Shown here in pieces: positions 35,923 through 45,231 of a stretch of 64,000 nt of DNA. The translations under genes were made by a program, and so were the position numbers. The notes beneath the pieces were generated by a model. The model ran no database searches, was not told the origin of the DNA, and worked only from the letters and a program-made list of their open reading frames with translations. Numbering within the stretch: the first letter of the stretch is position 1; each line of letters begins with the position of its first letter. The stretch is taken from assembly GCA_963714155.1 (NCBI GenBank), contig OY970236.1, positions 2,572,600 through 2,636,599 of the forward strand, in the 5' to 3' direction. The stretch comes from VRUE01 sp963714155. Lineage in GTDB: Bacteria; Actinomycetota; Thermoleophilia; Solirubrobacterales; 70-9.

Positions 35923-37436
35923 TAAGCCGGCGTCTCGATCTTGGGGAAGAGCGGCGGCACCCGCTCGACGCTCTGCCCGCCCGGGCGCGAGCCAAAGTCA
36001 GCCAATACCCGCGAGTCTTCGCCGAGGGCCGCGAGCAGGATCTCACCGGTCTTTGGCAGGTACGGCACGAGCAAGAGCGTCGTCACCCGCAACCCCTCGA
36101 CCAGGTTGTAGAGAACCTCGTCGAGGCGCTCGGGATCGGCCTCGTCCTTGGCCAACACCCAGGGCTGGCTCTCCTCGACGTAGCGGTTGAGCCGTCGCAC
36201 CAGGACCCAGGCCACCTCCAGCGCCTGGGTCAACTCGGCGCGGTCGAGCAACTCGGAGAAGCGCGGCACGACGCCTTCGAAGTCCTCGGCCAGCACCGCG
36301 TCGACCGCCGCCACCGGCACCGTGCCGGCGCGGTAGCGCTCGACCATCGCCAGCACGCGGCTGGCGAGGTTGCCGTAGTCGTTGGCCAGCTCGGTCTCGT
36401 AGCGGGCCTCGAAGCCGGCGGTCGAAATCGAGCCGTCCTGGCCGAAGCTGACCTCGCGGAAGAGGTAGAAGCGCAGGGCGTCGGAGCCGAAGCGGTCGAT
36501 CACCTCGAACGGATCGAGCACGTTGCCGAGCGACTTCGACATCTTCTTCTCGCCCATCAGCAGGTAGCCGTGGATCGTCATCCGCTGCGGCGGCTCGAGG
36601 TCGGCGGCCATGCAGAGGGCGGGCCAGATCACCGCGTGGAACTTGAGGATGTCCTTGGCCAGCACGTGCAGCGTGGCGGGCCAGTAGCGCTCGGTCAGGT
36701 CCTCACCCTCGCGGGCGAAGCTGAGCGCGGTGACGTAGTTGAGCAGGGCGTCGAACCAGACGTACATCCGCTGCTCGGGGTCCCAGGGCAGAGGCAGGCC
36801 CCATTTCAGCGTCGGCCGCGAGAGCGAGACGTCCTCGAGCCCGCCCTTGATGAAGGAGACAGCCTCGTTGCGGCGGAAGTCGGGCACGACGAAATCGGGC
36901 TGCTCCTCGTAGAGAGCTTCGAGCTGGGGCTGGAAGGCGGAGAGGCGGAAGAACCAGTTCTCCTCGTGGACCTTCTCCAGCGGGATCTCGTGGATCGGGC
37001 AGGTGTTGCCGGGGCCAAGCTCGCGCTCGGTCTTGAAGTCGGCGCAGCGCGGGCAGTACCAGCCTTCGTAGGTGCCCTTGCTGACCCAGCCGTTGTCGTA
37101 GACCCGCTGCATGATCTCGGCGACCTTCGCCTTGTGGCGCTCATCAGAGGTGCGGATGAAGAAGTCGTTGGTCGCGTCGATGATCGGCCCCAGCGCCTCG
37201 AACTTGGCGGCGTTGCGGTCGGCCAGCTCCTGCGGCGAGATCCCCTCGCGCTCCGCCGCCGTCTCGATCGGCTCGCCATGCTCGTCGGTGCCGGTGAGGA
37301 AGAAGACGTCAGCGCCGCGCTGGCGCATGTGGCGAGCGAGCACGTCGGCGGCCATCGTCGAGTAGGCATGGCCGAGGTGGGGCTCGGCGTTGACGTAGTA
37401 GATCGGGGTTGTGACGAAGTACTTGTTCGCAGCCAT
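35922..37436 (-). CDS. metG: Methionyl-tRNA synthetase
   Basis: Charges tRNA-Met, including the initiator. The product has 504 residues. TPIYYVNAEPHLGHAYSTMA carries the HIGH-type HLGH, WYCPRCADFKTERELGPG then TCPIHE forms a zinc knuckle whose fourth ligand is His rather than Cys, and EKKMSKSLGNVLDPFEV is the KMSKS loop. The anticodon-binding helical domain follows from about residue 370. No C-terminal EMAP/Trbp111 domain is present, as is common in actinobacteria. Confidence 0.96.
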   Translation of the reverse strand: MAANKYFVTTPIYYVNAEPHLGHAYSTMAADVLARHMRQRGADVFFLTGTDEHGEPIETAAEREGISPQELADRNAAKFEALGPIIDATNDFFIRTSDERHKAKVAEIMQRVYDNGWVSKGTYEGWYCPRCADFKTERELGPGNTCPIHEIPLEKVHEENWFFRLSAFQPQLEALYEEQPDFVVPDFRRNEAVSFIKGGLEDVSLSRPTLKWGLPLPWDPEQRMYVWFDALLNYVTALSFAREGEDLTERYWPATLHVLAKDILKFHAVIWPALCMAADLEPPQRMTIHGYLLMGEKKMSKSLGNVLDPFEVIDRFGSDALRFYLFREVSFGQDGSISTAGFEARYETELANDYGNLASRVLAMVERYRAGTVPVAAVDAVLAEDFEGVVPRFSELLDRAELTQALEVAWVLVRRLNRYVEESQPWVLAKDEADPERLDEVLYNLVEGLRVTTLLLVPYLPKTGEILLAALGEDSRVLADFGSRPGGQSVERVPPLFPKIETPA

Positions 37437-37504
37437 CGCCGTTTCGACCCTACCTAGTCAAGCGCAAGCCAATCCAGCTCACCTCCACCCACGCGGGCGA
37501 GATC

Positions 37505-38236
37505 TCAGCCGATCAAGGATGGGTCATCGCAGGTTGGAAGGCGAAATTGGAACCCGCGGACATGCCGCAGGAAGACGCCGCCGACCATCGAGTACCAGGT
37601 GCTGCCGTCATCGCAGGTAACCGGCCGGGAGGCGACTACCCGGACGCGCTCTCCGTTGCGCATGTCAACTCCGAAGGCCGCCCGGGGCGCGAAGACACCC
37701 CAATGGCCCCACTTCATGCCCTTGACCGGAATTCCGACGGTTTGCTTTCCCCCGTATGCCCGGAGAATGCACCGACCAGGATGAACCCGGGCGGTGTAAC
37801 GACGGGCCTTCTCGTGGTAGCAGGCGATCACGGTCCCTGGCTTCGGCCTCGACTTCACGCTCGTGAAGGTCTTATCGGCGCCGTAAGCCTTCCCACCCCT
37901 GCTGATGGCGACGATTCGGAAGTGGTACGTGGCCCCCGGCTGCAGTTCAAAAACGGGCGCTTCGGCTGCGTAGCGTTTGTTCCCGTCGTAGCTTCCGATG
38001 CTCGATGTGGTGCGCCCGTACGACTCCGTCAACCCGTATTGGAAGTGATAGGCAGTAGGGACGCCGCGTGGGTTGATCGCCCCGTTGAGCCATGCCGCCC
38101 CGATTTCCTGGAGGCTCGCTCGGGTCGTCCACGCCTTCGGAGGAGGTGGCTTCGGAGCGGCCATCGCCACCGTTTGAAGTCCAGACGCGACCAGTGCCAA
38201 GCCGAGTGACGCAAGGACGACTGCGCGTTTCCACAT
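37505..38236 (-). CDS. Secreted protein with fibronectin III-like domain
   Basis: The product has 243 residues. A signal peptide (VVLASLGLALVASGLQTVAM, cut near AAPKPPPP) leads into an Fn3-like module: INPRGVPTAYHFQYGLTESY and LQPGATYHFRIVAISRGG, a form abundant in secreted Thermoleophilia proteins. The C-terminal half, with four cysteines (VIACYHEKARRYTARVHPGR and SRPVTCDDGSTWY), forms a separate unknown domain. No active site is recognised. It sits between rsmI and metG, which are usually adjacent, so it looks like a lineage-specific insertion. Confidence 0.7.
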   Translation of the reverse strand: MWKRAVVLASLGLALVASGLQTVAMAAPKPPPPKAWTTRASLQEIGAAWLNGAINPRGVPTAYHFQYGLTESYGRTTSSIGSYDGNKRYAAEAPVFELQPGATYHFRIVAISRGGKAYGADKTFTSVKSRPKPGTVIACYHEKARRYTARVHPGRCILRAYGGKQTVGIPVKGMKWGHWGVFAPRAAFGVDMRNGERVRVVASRPVTCDDGSTWYSMVGGVFLRHVRGFQFRLPTCDDPSLIG

Positions 38237-38290
38237 GGTCCTTACAACCGCCCGCAGAGCACAGGTTGCGGGCGCCCACTGCGCTTCAAG

Positions 38291-39118
38291 CTATTTACGC
38301 GGCTCGCGGCCGGTCAGCGCCCGGTAGAGATCGTTCGCCCGGGTGCCGGTGAGGGCGGCGACGACGCTGGCGGCGGCGCGCGGGCGGGCGCCCGACTGGA
38401 CCAGGTGGCGCAGGGCGTCGACGGCGAAGCCGACGTCGCGGTCGTGCTCCTCGGCGGCGGCGGGGGCGATCACGAGGACGATCTCGCCCTTGACGTCGCC
38501 GCGGAAGCGGCGTGCCAGTTCGGCCAGCGAGCCGCGGGCGACTTCCTCGTGCATCTTGGTCAGCTCGCGGCAAACGGCGGCGGGGCGGTCGGCGGCGATC
38601 GCCGCCAGCGCCGCCAGTGACTCGCCGACCCGGCGGGGCGACTCGAAGGCGATCACGGTCTCGGCCGAGCGCAGCACGCGCTCCATCTCACCGGAGCGCT
38701 TGGGCAGGAAGCCCTCGAAGCGCCAACGGTCGGTGGGCAGGCCTGAGGCGACGAGCGCCACCGGGACGACGGAGGGACCGGGCAGCACGGTGATGTCGAG
38801 GTCGCGCTCGATGCAGCGGCGGATCAGCTTGTAGCCGGGGTCGGAGACGGCGGGCATGCCGGCGTCGGAGACGAGGGCGACGGTGTCACCGCGCTCGATC
38901 CGCTGGGCCAGCTCGGTCGCCCGTGGCCCTTCGTTGCCCTCGTGATTGGAGACCAGCGGCGGCGCGGGGCGAATGCCGAGCTTGTCGAGCAGGCCGCCGG
39001 TGCGGCGGGTGTCCTCGCAGGCGATCCAGTCGGCGGCGACGAGGGCATCGCGGACGCGCACGGTGATGTCATCGAGGTTTCCGATCGGGGTCGGGCAGAC
39101 GATCAGCTCGCCCGGCAT
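38291..39118 (-). CDS. rsmI: 16S rRNA (cytidine1402-2'-O)-methyltransferase
   Basis: SAM-dependent tetrapyrrole-methylase-fold enzyme of 275 residues that methylates C1402 of 16S rRNA. VCPTPIGNLDDITVRVRDAL and WIACEDTRRTGGLLDKLGI are the family start. VALVSDAGMPAVSDPGYKLI is the SAM loop. RWRFEGFLPKRSGE and VIAFESPRRVGESLAALAAI follow. The C-terminal helices end in TRANDLYRALTGREPRK. Its start overlaps the ROK kinase stop by one base. The rsmI-metG proximity is standard. Confidence 0.94.
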   Translation of the reverse strand: MPGELIVCPTPIGNLDDITVRVRDALVAADWIACEDTRRTGGLLDKLGIRPAPPLVSNHEGNEGPRATELAQRIERGDTVALVSDAGMPAVSDPGYKLIRRCIERDLDITVLPGPSVVPVALVASGLPTDRWRFEGFLPKRSGEMERVLRSAETVIAFESPRRVGESLAALAAIAADRPAAVCRELTKMHEEVARGSLAELARRFRGDVKGEIVLVIAPAAAEEHDRDVGFAVDALRHLVQSGARPRAAASVVAALTGTRANDLYRALTGREPRK

Positions 39119-40080
39119 CAGCCCTCCCCCTGCTCCAGCTCGATCCGCGCCATCGCGGCGGCGCCGATCATGCCGGCGTCGGAGCCGAGCTCGGCGGCGA
39201 CGACGGGGATCTTCTTCATCGGCGGCAGCGCCCGCGCCTCGAGCTCGCGGCGCGCCGGATCGAGCAGCAGGTCACCGGCGGCGATCACGCCACCACCAAT
39301 CACGAAGACCTCGGGCTGGAAGATGTTGGCGAAGCTGGTCAGGGCGACGCCGAGGCGCGACCCGATCAGGTCGAAGACCCCGCGCGCGGTCGCATCACCG
39401 GAGAGCGCCGCCTCGGTGACGGCCTTGCCGTCGACCGTCTCGCCGTCGGCGAGCATCGCGCCGAGTGCCGAGTCGGGCTCGCGCTCGGCGGCGGCCCGGC
39501 CCTCGCGGCCCAGCGCCGTCCCCGAGGCCAGCGTCTCGACGCAGCCCCGCCCGGGGCAGTTGCCCTGGCACGGCGGGCCGTCCGCCTCGATCACGGTGTG
39601 GCCCAGCTCGGCGCCGGCGCCGGTGGCGCCGCGGTAGACCTCGCCATTGAGGATCAGACCGCCGCCGATCCCGGTGCCGATCGTCAGCATCACCGCGTTT
39701 TCGGCGCCGCGGGCGGCACCGTAGAGGTGCTCCGCCAGGGCCGCCACGGTGGCGTCGTTGTCGACGAAGACCGGCAGACCAGTGCGCCCGCCGACGATCT
39801 CGCGGATTGGCAGGTCGTCGAGCGGCAGGTTGACCGCGGAGATCGCGATCCCGCGCTCGTGATCGATCGTGGCGGGAATCCCCAGGCCAACTCCGGCGAC
39901 ACCCGGACATTTGTCACGGGCCTCCTCGACCTCGCGGACCAGCAGCTCGACCAGCTCGTCCTCGGTTTGCCCGGTCGAGGCCTCGCGGCTCTCCCACAGG
40001 ACCTTCGAATCGGGGTCGAGGACGCCGAGCAGCATCTTCGTGCCACCCAGGTCGACGCCGACTATTTCCCCTGCACTCAT
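39118..40080 (-). CDS. ROK-family glucokinase
   Basis: The product has 320 residues and would phosphorylate glucose with ATP. GVDLGGTKMLLGVLD is the phosphate-1 loop, FVDNDATVAALAEHLYG contains the catalytic Asp, MLTIGTGIGGGLILNG follows, and AELGHTVIEADGP with CQGNCPGRGCVE forms the ROK zinc site (His plus three Cys). The C-terminal FVIGGGVIAAGDLLL completes the fold. Some ROK members are repressors, but no N-terminal helix-turn-helix is present, so a kinase is favoured. Confidence 0.9.
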   Translation of the reverse strand: MSAGEIVGVDLGGTKMLLGVLDPDSKVLWESREASTGQTEDELVELLVREVEEARDKCPGVAGVGLGIPATIDHERGIAISAVNLPLDDLPIREIVGGRTGLPVFVDNDATVAALAEHLYGAARGAENAVMLTIGTGIGGGLILNGEVYRGATGAGAELGHTVIEADGPPCQGNCPGRGCVETLASGTALGREGRAAAEREPDSALGAMLADGETVDGKAVTEAALSGDATARGVFDLIGSRLGVALTSFANIFQPEVFVIGGGVIAAGDLLLDPARRELEARALPPMKKIPVVAAELGSDAGMIGAAAMARIELEQGEG

Positions 40081-40145
40081 ACGCGCTTCGTTGCAGGGTA
40101 GAGGCGGGCGACCGCGGGCATCGGCATGATTCCCGGCAGTCTTTC

Positions 40146-41381
40146 ATGGCCGACAATGGCGAGCAGCAGCCCTCCGGGCCGCCCGAGTACAAGGTCTACC
40201 GGTCCCGGAAGGGCCGCTTGTCCGGGTTGCGGTCCCCAGATCTCTCAGGACTCAGGGAGCGGACCCCGCGCGCGCCGAAGTGGTGGCGGCGCGACAAGGA
40301 GCCGAAGCCCGAGCGGGTCGGGCCGCCGCGGCGCTGGACCGGCAAGCGGGTGCTCAAGTGGGTCGGGATCGCGGCAGGGGGCTGGATCCTGCTCAGCTTC
40401 CTCGCCTTCGCCGTCTCCGCCCAGCTGCAGTCCTTCAAGCTCTCCGGCGAAGCCAAGGACGCCCTGCACGGCAACCCGCTGCTGCTGCCCAGCGCGCAGA
40501 CGATCCTCGTGCTCGGCACCGACGCCCGCCCGCCCGACACCAAGGAGCCGGGCGCGGCGCCCTCGCAGAAGTGCTTCGACCAGCAGGCCAACGGCGACGC
40601 GCCCCACGACGGCTGCGAACAGGGGCAGTTCCGCGCCGACACGCTGATGCTGCTCCGCGCCGGCGGCGGCGCCTTCCGCAAACTCTCGATCCCGCGCGAC
40701 AGCTACGCCGAAATCCCGGGCCAAAGCCCGCAGAAGATCAACGGCGCCTACGCCTTCGGCGGCGCCAAGGCCCAGATCGAAGCGGTTGAAAACTTCCTCG
40801 ACGTCGAGATCGACCACGTCGCGATCGTCAACTTCACCGGCTTCGAAGACCTGATCGACGCCGTCGGCGGGGTCACGGTCGACGTTCCCCACAAGCTCTG
40901 CGCCGACATCTCCGGCGGCGCCGGCGGCGGCCAGGGCGGGGTAACGCTGCGCCTGCGCAAGGGTGAGAACACCCTCAACGGCGAAAAGGCGCTCGCCTAC
41001 TCGCGCGTGCGCAAGCCGAGCGAATGCCCCGGCCCCGGCAAGAGCGCCTACTCGCTCGGCTACAACGACTTCGACCGCGAGCAGGCCCAGCAATCGGTGA
41101 TCAACGGCATCAAGGGCCGCCTCACCGACCCGCTCCGCCTCCCCTACAACTTCATCCACGGTCCGATGATCGGCTGGGACGCACCCAAGGCCTTCGTCAG
41201 CGACATGGGGCTGCTGACCATGCCCCAGCTCGTCCTCTCCGCCGCGATCGGCGGCGCCGGCCCCACCGACGTGCTCTGCGCCGGCGCCAACTCGGGCTGC
41301 GACCCGGAAGGTCCCGGCGGCAGCGTCGTCGTGCCCGAGGCGACCCGCCGCCGCGCCGTCGACCGCCTGCTCAACGGCTGA
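40146..41381 (+). CDS. LytR-CpsA-Psr (LCP) family cell-wall polymer ligase
   Basis: The product has 411 residues. A 75-residue basic cytoplasmic segment precedes one membrane helix (WVGIAAGGWILLSFLAFAV), and the LCP domain is outside. TILVLGTDARP, RADTLMLLRAGGGAFRKLSI and PRDSYAEIPG hold the Asp and Arg residues that bind the polyprenyl pyrophosphate substrate; KINGAYAFGGA and GEKALAYSRVRKPS follow. LCP enzymes attach glycopolymers to peptidoglycan. Consistent partners in the window are the DedA-PAP2 fusion and the GT-C proteins, though no operon links them. Confidence 0.92.
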   Translation: MADNGEQQPSGPPEYKVYRSRKGRLSGLRSPDLSGLRERTPRAPKWWRRDKEPKPERVGPPRRWTGKRVLKWVGIAAGGWILLSFLAFAVSAQLQSFKLSGEAKDALHGNPLLLPSAQTILVLGTDARPPDTKEPGAAPSQKCFDQQANGDAPHDGCEQGQFRADTLMLLRAGGGAFRKLSIPRDSYAEIPGQSPQKINGAYAFGGAKAQIEAVENFLDVEIDHVAIVNFTGFEDLIDAVGGVTVDVPHKLCADISGGAGGGQGGVTLRLRKGENTLNGEKALAYSRVRKPSECPGPGKSAYSLGYNDFDREQAQQSVINGIKGRLTDPLRLPYNFIHGPMIGWDAPKAFVSDMGLLTMPQLVLSAAIGGAGPTDVLCAGANSGCDPEGPGGSVVVPEATRRRAVDRLLNG

Positions 41382-41392
41382 CGAGCGCGCAT

Positions 41393-41428
41393 CCGACATT
41401 GACCACCCCAGAGGTGGGTCAATGTCGG
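41393..41428. repeat. 36-bp palindrome (family III) between LCP and FmdB genes
   Basis: Starts CCGACATTGACC and ends GGTCAATGTCGG, with a CC/GG core. It ends directly at the FmdB stop codon and starts 11 bases after the LCP stop, so it is placed as a bidirectional terminator. The same palindrome occurs inside ispE at 30448-30483. Confidence 0.75.
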
Positions 41429-41749
41429 TTAGTCGCTGGTAGTAGAAGCCTTCGGTTTAGAGTCGCCGGAAGGCTTTGAGTCGCTCGACTTGGATTCGCT
41501 CGAGCTCTCGCTGGAGCCCTTGGACTCGCCAGAGCCATCGGACGAGCCGCCGTTGGCGGCAGCGCCCTTCTTCTTCTTTCCGTAGTCGGTGTTGTAGAAG
41601 CCAGAGCCCTTGAAATGGACCGCCACGGGGTGCAGAACGCGCACCGCGGGAGCACCGCACTCCTGGCACTCGGTCAGGGCGTCGTCGCTCATCTTCTGGA
41701 TCACGTCGAAGACGTGTCCGTTGTCGCACTTGTACTCGTAAATAGGCAC
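41429..41749 (-). CDS. FmdB-family zinc-ribbon protein with Ser-rich tail
   Basis: The product has 106 residues. The N-terminal 50 residues are the FmdB zinc ribbon: PIYEYKCDNGHVFDVIQ and LTECQECGAPAVRVLHPV, with Cys-containing knuckles. GSGFYNTDYGKKKK is a conserved extension. The last 45 residues are a low-complexity Ser/Glu/Lys tail. I chose GTG 41749 because family members begin MPIYEY. Function is unknown; some relatives are linked to formamidase regulation. It is divergent from the glycyl-tRNA synthetase gene. Confidence 0.85.
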   Translation of the reverse strand: MPIYEYKCDNGHVFDVIQKMSDDALTECQECGAPAVRVLHPVAVHFKGSGFYNTDYGKKKKGAAANGGSSDGSGESKGSSESSSESKSSDSKPSGDSKPKASTTSD

Positions 41750-41786
41750 GGGCTGCGGGATTATCGCAGCCGGTACGGTTCCCGCC

Positions 41787-43178
41787 ATGGCAACCGCCGA
41801 GCAGGGAGCGCCGCAGACCGACGTCTCGATGGAGGAGATCGTCGCCCTCTGCAAGCGCCGCGGCTTCGTCTTCCCCTCCTCGGAGATCTACGGCGGGCTC
41901 GGCTCGACCTACGACTACGGCCACTACGGCGTGCTGCTGAAGACCAACGTCAAGGCCGAGTGGTGGCGGGCAATGCTGCAGGAGCGCGACGACATCGTCG
42001 CGCTCGACTCGGCGATTCTCCAGCACCCGCGGGTCTGGGAGGCCTCCGGCCACCTCGAGGGCTTCACCGACCCGCTGGTCCAGTGCCTCGGCAAGTGCAA
42101 GCGGCGCTGGCGCGAAGACCACCTGCGCGAGGCGATTGAAGCGGAAGGCGGTGACCCAAGCGCCGAGCTGCGCTGCCCGGAGTGCGGCGGCGAGCTCTCC
42201 GAGCCGCGCCAGTTCAACCTGATGTTCGAGACCCACATGGGGCCCGTGGCAGGCGAGGGCTCCGAGGTCTACCTGCGGCCCGAGACCGCCCAGGGCATCT
42301 TCATCAACTTCAAGAACGTGATGGCCTTCGCCCGCAAGAAGCCGCCCTTCGGGATCGCCCAGATCGGCAAGTCCTTTCGCAACGAGATCACGCCCGGCAA
42401 CTTCATCTTCCGCACCCGCGAGTTCGAGCAGATGGAGATGGAGTTCTTCGTCCCGCCGGCGGAGGCGCAGCGCTGGTATGAGACCTGGATCGGCGAGCGC
42501 GAGCGCTGGTACACCGAGCTCGGCATCCGCCCCGAGTTCCTCCGCGTCCGCCCCCACGATGCCGATGAGCTCTCCCACTACTCCTCGGGAACCAGCGACG
42601 TCGAGTACCTCTTCCCGATCGGCTGGTCGGAGCTCGAGGGGATCGCCAACCGCGGCGACTTCGACCTCACCCAGCACGCCAAGTTCAGCGGCGAGAAGCT
42701 CGAGTACTTCGACCAGCAGAGCAAAGAGCGCTACGTCCCCCACGTAATCGAGCCCGCCGCCGGCGCCGACCGCGCCACCCTCGCCTTCCTCGTCGACTCC
42801 TACGAGGTCGAGGAGGTCGAGGGCCGCCAGCGCACCGTGCTGCGCCTCCACCCCCGCCTCGCCCCCAACAAGGTCGCCGTCCTCCCCCTCGTCTCCAAGG
42901 AGGGCATGCCGGAGAAGGCCCACGACCTCTTCGAGGAGATCCGCAAGCGCGTCCCCGCCGAGTTCGACGAGGGCGGCTCGATCGGCAAGCGCTACCGCCG
43001 CCAGGACGAGATCGGCACCCCCTGGGGCATCACCGTCGACCACCAGACGATGGAAGACGACACCGTCACCCTGCGCGACCGCGACTCCCTCGAGCAGACA
43101 CGAGTCCCGATGGCCGGCCTAGCGGACGACCTCGCCGCCCGCCTCAGCCAGCCCTGGCGCAGCCCGAAGCTCGGCTAA
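41787..43178 (+). CDS. glyS: Glycyl-tRNA synthetase (alpha2 type)
   Basis: Class II synthetase of 463 residues. FPSSEIYGGLGSTYDYGHYG is the family N-terminus. ELRCPECGGELSEPRQFNLM is a zinc-like insert. RPETAQGIFINFKNVM, FGIAQIGKSFRNEITPGNF and IFRTREFEQMEMEFF are motif 2 and the glycine-binding region. IEPAAGADRATLAFLVDSYE is motif 3, and the anticodon domain follows with APNKVAVLPLVSKEGM. It overlaps the convergent VOC gene by 4 bases. Confidence 0.96.
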   Translation: MATAEQGAPQTDVSMEEIVALCKRRGFVFPSSEIYGGLGSTYDYGHYGVLLKTNVKAEWWRAMLQERDDIVALDSAILQHPRVWEASGHLEGFTDPLVQCLGKCKRRWREDHLREAIEAEGGDPSAELRCPECGGELSEPRQFNLMFETHMGPVAGEGSEVYLRPETAQGIFINFKNVMAFARKKPPFGIAQIGKSFRNEITPGNFIFRTREFEQMEMEFFVPPAEAQRWYETWIGERERWYTELGIRPEFLRVRPHDADELSHYSSGTSDVEYLFPIGWSELEGIANRGDFDLTQHAKFSGEKLEYFDQQSKERYVPHVIEPAAGADRATLAFLVDSYEVEEVEGRQRTVLRLHPRLAPNKVAVLPLVSKEGMPEKAHDLFEEIRKRVPAEFDEGGSIGKRYRRQDEIGTPWGITVDHQTMEDDTVTLRDRDSLEQTRVPMAGLADDLAARLSQPWRSPKLG

Positions 43179-43546
43179 GAGCCGCCCTCGATCAAACCGA
43201 TCACGTTGCCCTCGGGGTCTTTGAACTGGCCGAGGACCATGCGGCCCATGATCGTCTCGGGACCCATCACACGGCTGCCGCCGAGGGACTCGGCCTTGCT
43301 CAGGGCCTCCTCGACGTTGGGGACTTCGACGTAGAAGGTGACGTGACCGTCATAGCCCTCGGGGCCCTGGCCGATGCCGCCGCCGAGGCCGATGCCTTCG
43401 GCGTTGCTGTTTGACTCGCGGTCGACCAAGCCGTACTTCATCTCGTTGCCGGCGTCGACCTTCCAGTCGAAGAGCTCGGCGTAGTAGCCCTGCAGCTTCT
43501 CGCCGTCCTTGCCAATTACCTCGAAGTGGACTACTGGCTGTCCCAT
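43175..43546 (-). CDS. VOC-family (glyoxalase-like) protein
   Basis: The product has 123 residues with a single vicinal-oxygen-chelate fold. VVHFEVIGKDGEKLQGYYAE is the first beta-alpha-beta unit with a potential metal His. GHVTFYVEVPNVEEALSKAE is the second, with another His. GQFKDPEGNVIGLIEGG gives the final Glu. Such short proteins act as dimers; the substrate is unknown. TGGGAT with AGGAGGAGATG lies upstream of the start. Confidence 0.85.
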   Translation of the reverse strand: MGQPVVHFEVIGKDGEKLQGYYAELFDWKVDAGNEMKYGLVDRESNSNAEGIGLGGGIGQGPEGYDGHVTFYVEVPNVEEALSKAESLGGSRVMGPETIMGRMVLGQFKDPEGNVIGLIEGGS

Positions 43547-43567
43547 CTCATCTCCTCCTGGTTGTGC

Positions 43568-44602
43568 CTAGGCGCTTGCCATGAACCGTTCCACATCGGC
43601 GGCGTCGGCGGCGAGGGCCGCGTTGGCCTGCTTGCTGATGCGGCCGAGCGGCTCGATCGTGACCTTGCCCTGAGCGAGCCGCCAGGTGGCGACGGCGCGG
43701 CCCTTGACCATCGCAAAGGGCTTGAAGATGCCGTTGATCGTGACCAGCTGCGTATGCGGGCCGAGCACCGACTCGCGCGAGGTCCAGCCGAGCAGCAGCG
43801 GGTCGTAAGGGCCGAGCAGGCGCGGGCCGGGGACCTCGGCCGCCGGCGGCGAGGCCGCCAAGTGAACGAGGCCGTCATCGCGCTCGACCAGCTCCGATGC
43901 GATCGCCGCCAGGCCGGCGCGTGCGTCGCGCAGCGGCAGTCCGGCCCACCGCGCCAAGTCACGATCGTCGGCAGGCGCGTGACCGACCAGGTAGCGACGG
44001 GCCAGCTCGGCGAGAGCAAGATCGCGGTCGACCGGCTTGACCGGGTCGAGCCAGTCAGAGACGAGCACGTAGGCGTGGTCGTTGCCGAGCATCGGCCCGC
44101 GCACCGCGATGCCCTTCAGGGTGGCGAGGAAGAGCAGGTGGATCAGCGCCTGGCCTGCCGACGGCACCTTTGCCGCTTCGAGCCGCTCGCGCAGCTGCAG
44201 CCGGGTCAGCGGCCCCTCGGCAGCCAGGGCCCGTTCGATCGTTTTCAGGGCGCGCTCCACCGCATCGGGCGGAACTCCCTCCTGCGAGAGGCGGCGACTC
44301 GCCGAGGTTAAGAGCGGCGGCGTGGTCAGCGCGTGCAGCCACGGATAGTCCTCGCTGCGAACCAGGTGCAGGGTGCCACGGTTGAGCCAGGTGATCAGCA
44401 GCGAGCGCTCCTCGCTGAAGGCGCGATCGACGTCGGCTGCGGTCAAGCCCTCGCTGCGGACCCGAACGGCCAGGCGCGCGCCGCGCGGGTCCTGGCCCTG
44501 TACGGCGAGCAGTCGACCGGCAACGTCCACGGCCGTGCGCTCCGGCGAACCGGCAAGGCCCTGGGCGGAGAACCGTTCGGCGAAGATCGACGCGGTTGGC
44601 AC
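43568..44602 (-). CDS. Winged-helix AlkZ-like protein (HTH_42)
   Basis: The product has 344 residues of tandem winged-helix repeats. LLAVQGQDPRGARLAVRVR contains the Gln-x-Gln pair used for catalysis by AlkZ-type DNA glycosylases, and LLITWLNRGTLHLVRSED is the other family signature. RLLGPYDPLLLGWTSRESV and FKPFAMVKGRAVATWRL match the C-terminal core. A role in repairing alkylated or crosslinked DNA is plausible, but it is inferred from family membership. It is a single gene with weak operon links. Confidence 0.85.
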   Translation of the reverse strand: MPTASIFAERFSAQGLAGSPERTAVDVAGRLLAVQGQDPRGARLAVRVRSEGLTAADVDRAFSEERSLLITWLNRGTLHLVRSEDYPWLHALTTPPLLTSASRRLSQEGVPPDAVERALKTIERALAAEGPLTRLQLRERLEAAKVPSAGQALIHLLFLATLKGIAVRGPMLGNDHAYVLVSDWLDPVKPVDRDLALAELARRYLVGHAPADDRDLARWAGLPLRDARAGLAAIASELVERDDGLVHLAASPPAAEVPGPRLLGPYDPLLLGWTSRESVLGPHTQLVTINGIFKPFAMVKGRAVATWRLAQGKVTIEPLGRISKQANAALAADAADVERFMASA

Positions 44603-44654
44603 GACAAGATGATCGCGCCCTCGCGCAAGCGGCGCGCCTAGGCGAGAAGCCCGC

Positions 44655-45188
44655 CTATTTGACGGCGAGTAGATCTACGACGAAGATCAGCGTTTCGTTC
44701 GGCCCGATCGCCGGCGGTGAGCCGGCGGGGCCGTAGGCGAGGTTCGACGGGATGATCAGCTCACGCCGGCCGCCGACCTTCATTCCCTCGATGCCCTGGT
44801 CCCAGCCCGGGATTACCTGACCGGCACCGAGGCCGAAGGTAAACGGTTCGTTGCGGCTCCAGGAGGAGTCGAATTCTTCTTCGCTGTCATAGCCGACGCC
44901 GACGTACTGGACCGTTACTTCGTCGCCCGCCTTCGCGGTCGCGCCGGTGCCCGCTTCAATTTCTTTGATCTCAAGCTTCTTCGATGGCGGGCCACTCGGC
45001 ACGGTCACCTCGGGCTTCGTCTTCTTACCGCCACTCGATTCTTCGCCGCTCGATTCGGAGGGGCTCTGACTCGATTCAGTGCTCGTCGCCGTCGATTCGC
45101 TCGAGCTGCTCGACGAATCGTCGTCGCTGCCGCAACCGGCGACAACGAGGGCGAGACAGGCAAAGAGGATTAGGGCCAAGCGCTTCAC
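44655..45188 (-). CDS. FKBP-type peptidyl-prolyl isomerase lipoprotein
   Basis: The product has 177 residues. The signal ends in a lipobox (LALILFACLALVVAGCGSDD), so Cys19 is probably lipidated. A Ser/Glu-rich linker of about 45 residues follows. The FKBP domain contains VTVQYVGVGYDSEEEFDSSW, PFTFGLGAGQVIPGWDQGIE and GMKVGGRRELIIPSNLAYG, with the usual active-site aromatics. It would accelerate proline isomerisation in exported proteins. Confidence 0.92.
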   Translation of the reverse strand: MKRLALILFACLALVVAGCGSDDDSSSSSSESTATSTESSQSPSESSGEESSGGKKTKPEVTVPSGPPSKKLEIKEIEAGTGATAKAGDEVTVQYVGVGYDSEEEFDSSWSRNEPFTFGLGAGQVIPGWDQGIEGMKVGGRRELIIPSNLAYGPAGSPPAIGPNETLIFVVDLLAVK

Positions 45189-45231
45189 GGCGGCAGATCC
45201 TACGCGACGTGGCGGCGAGGAGCGCTCACCT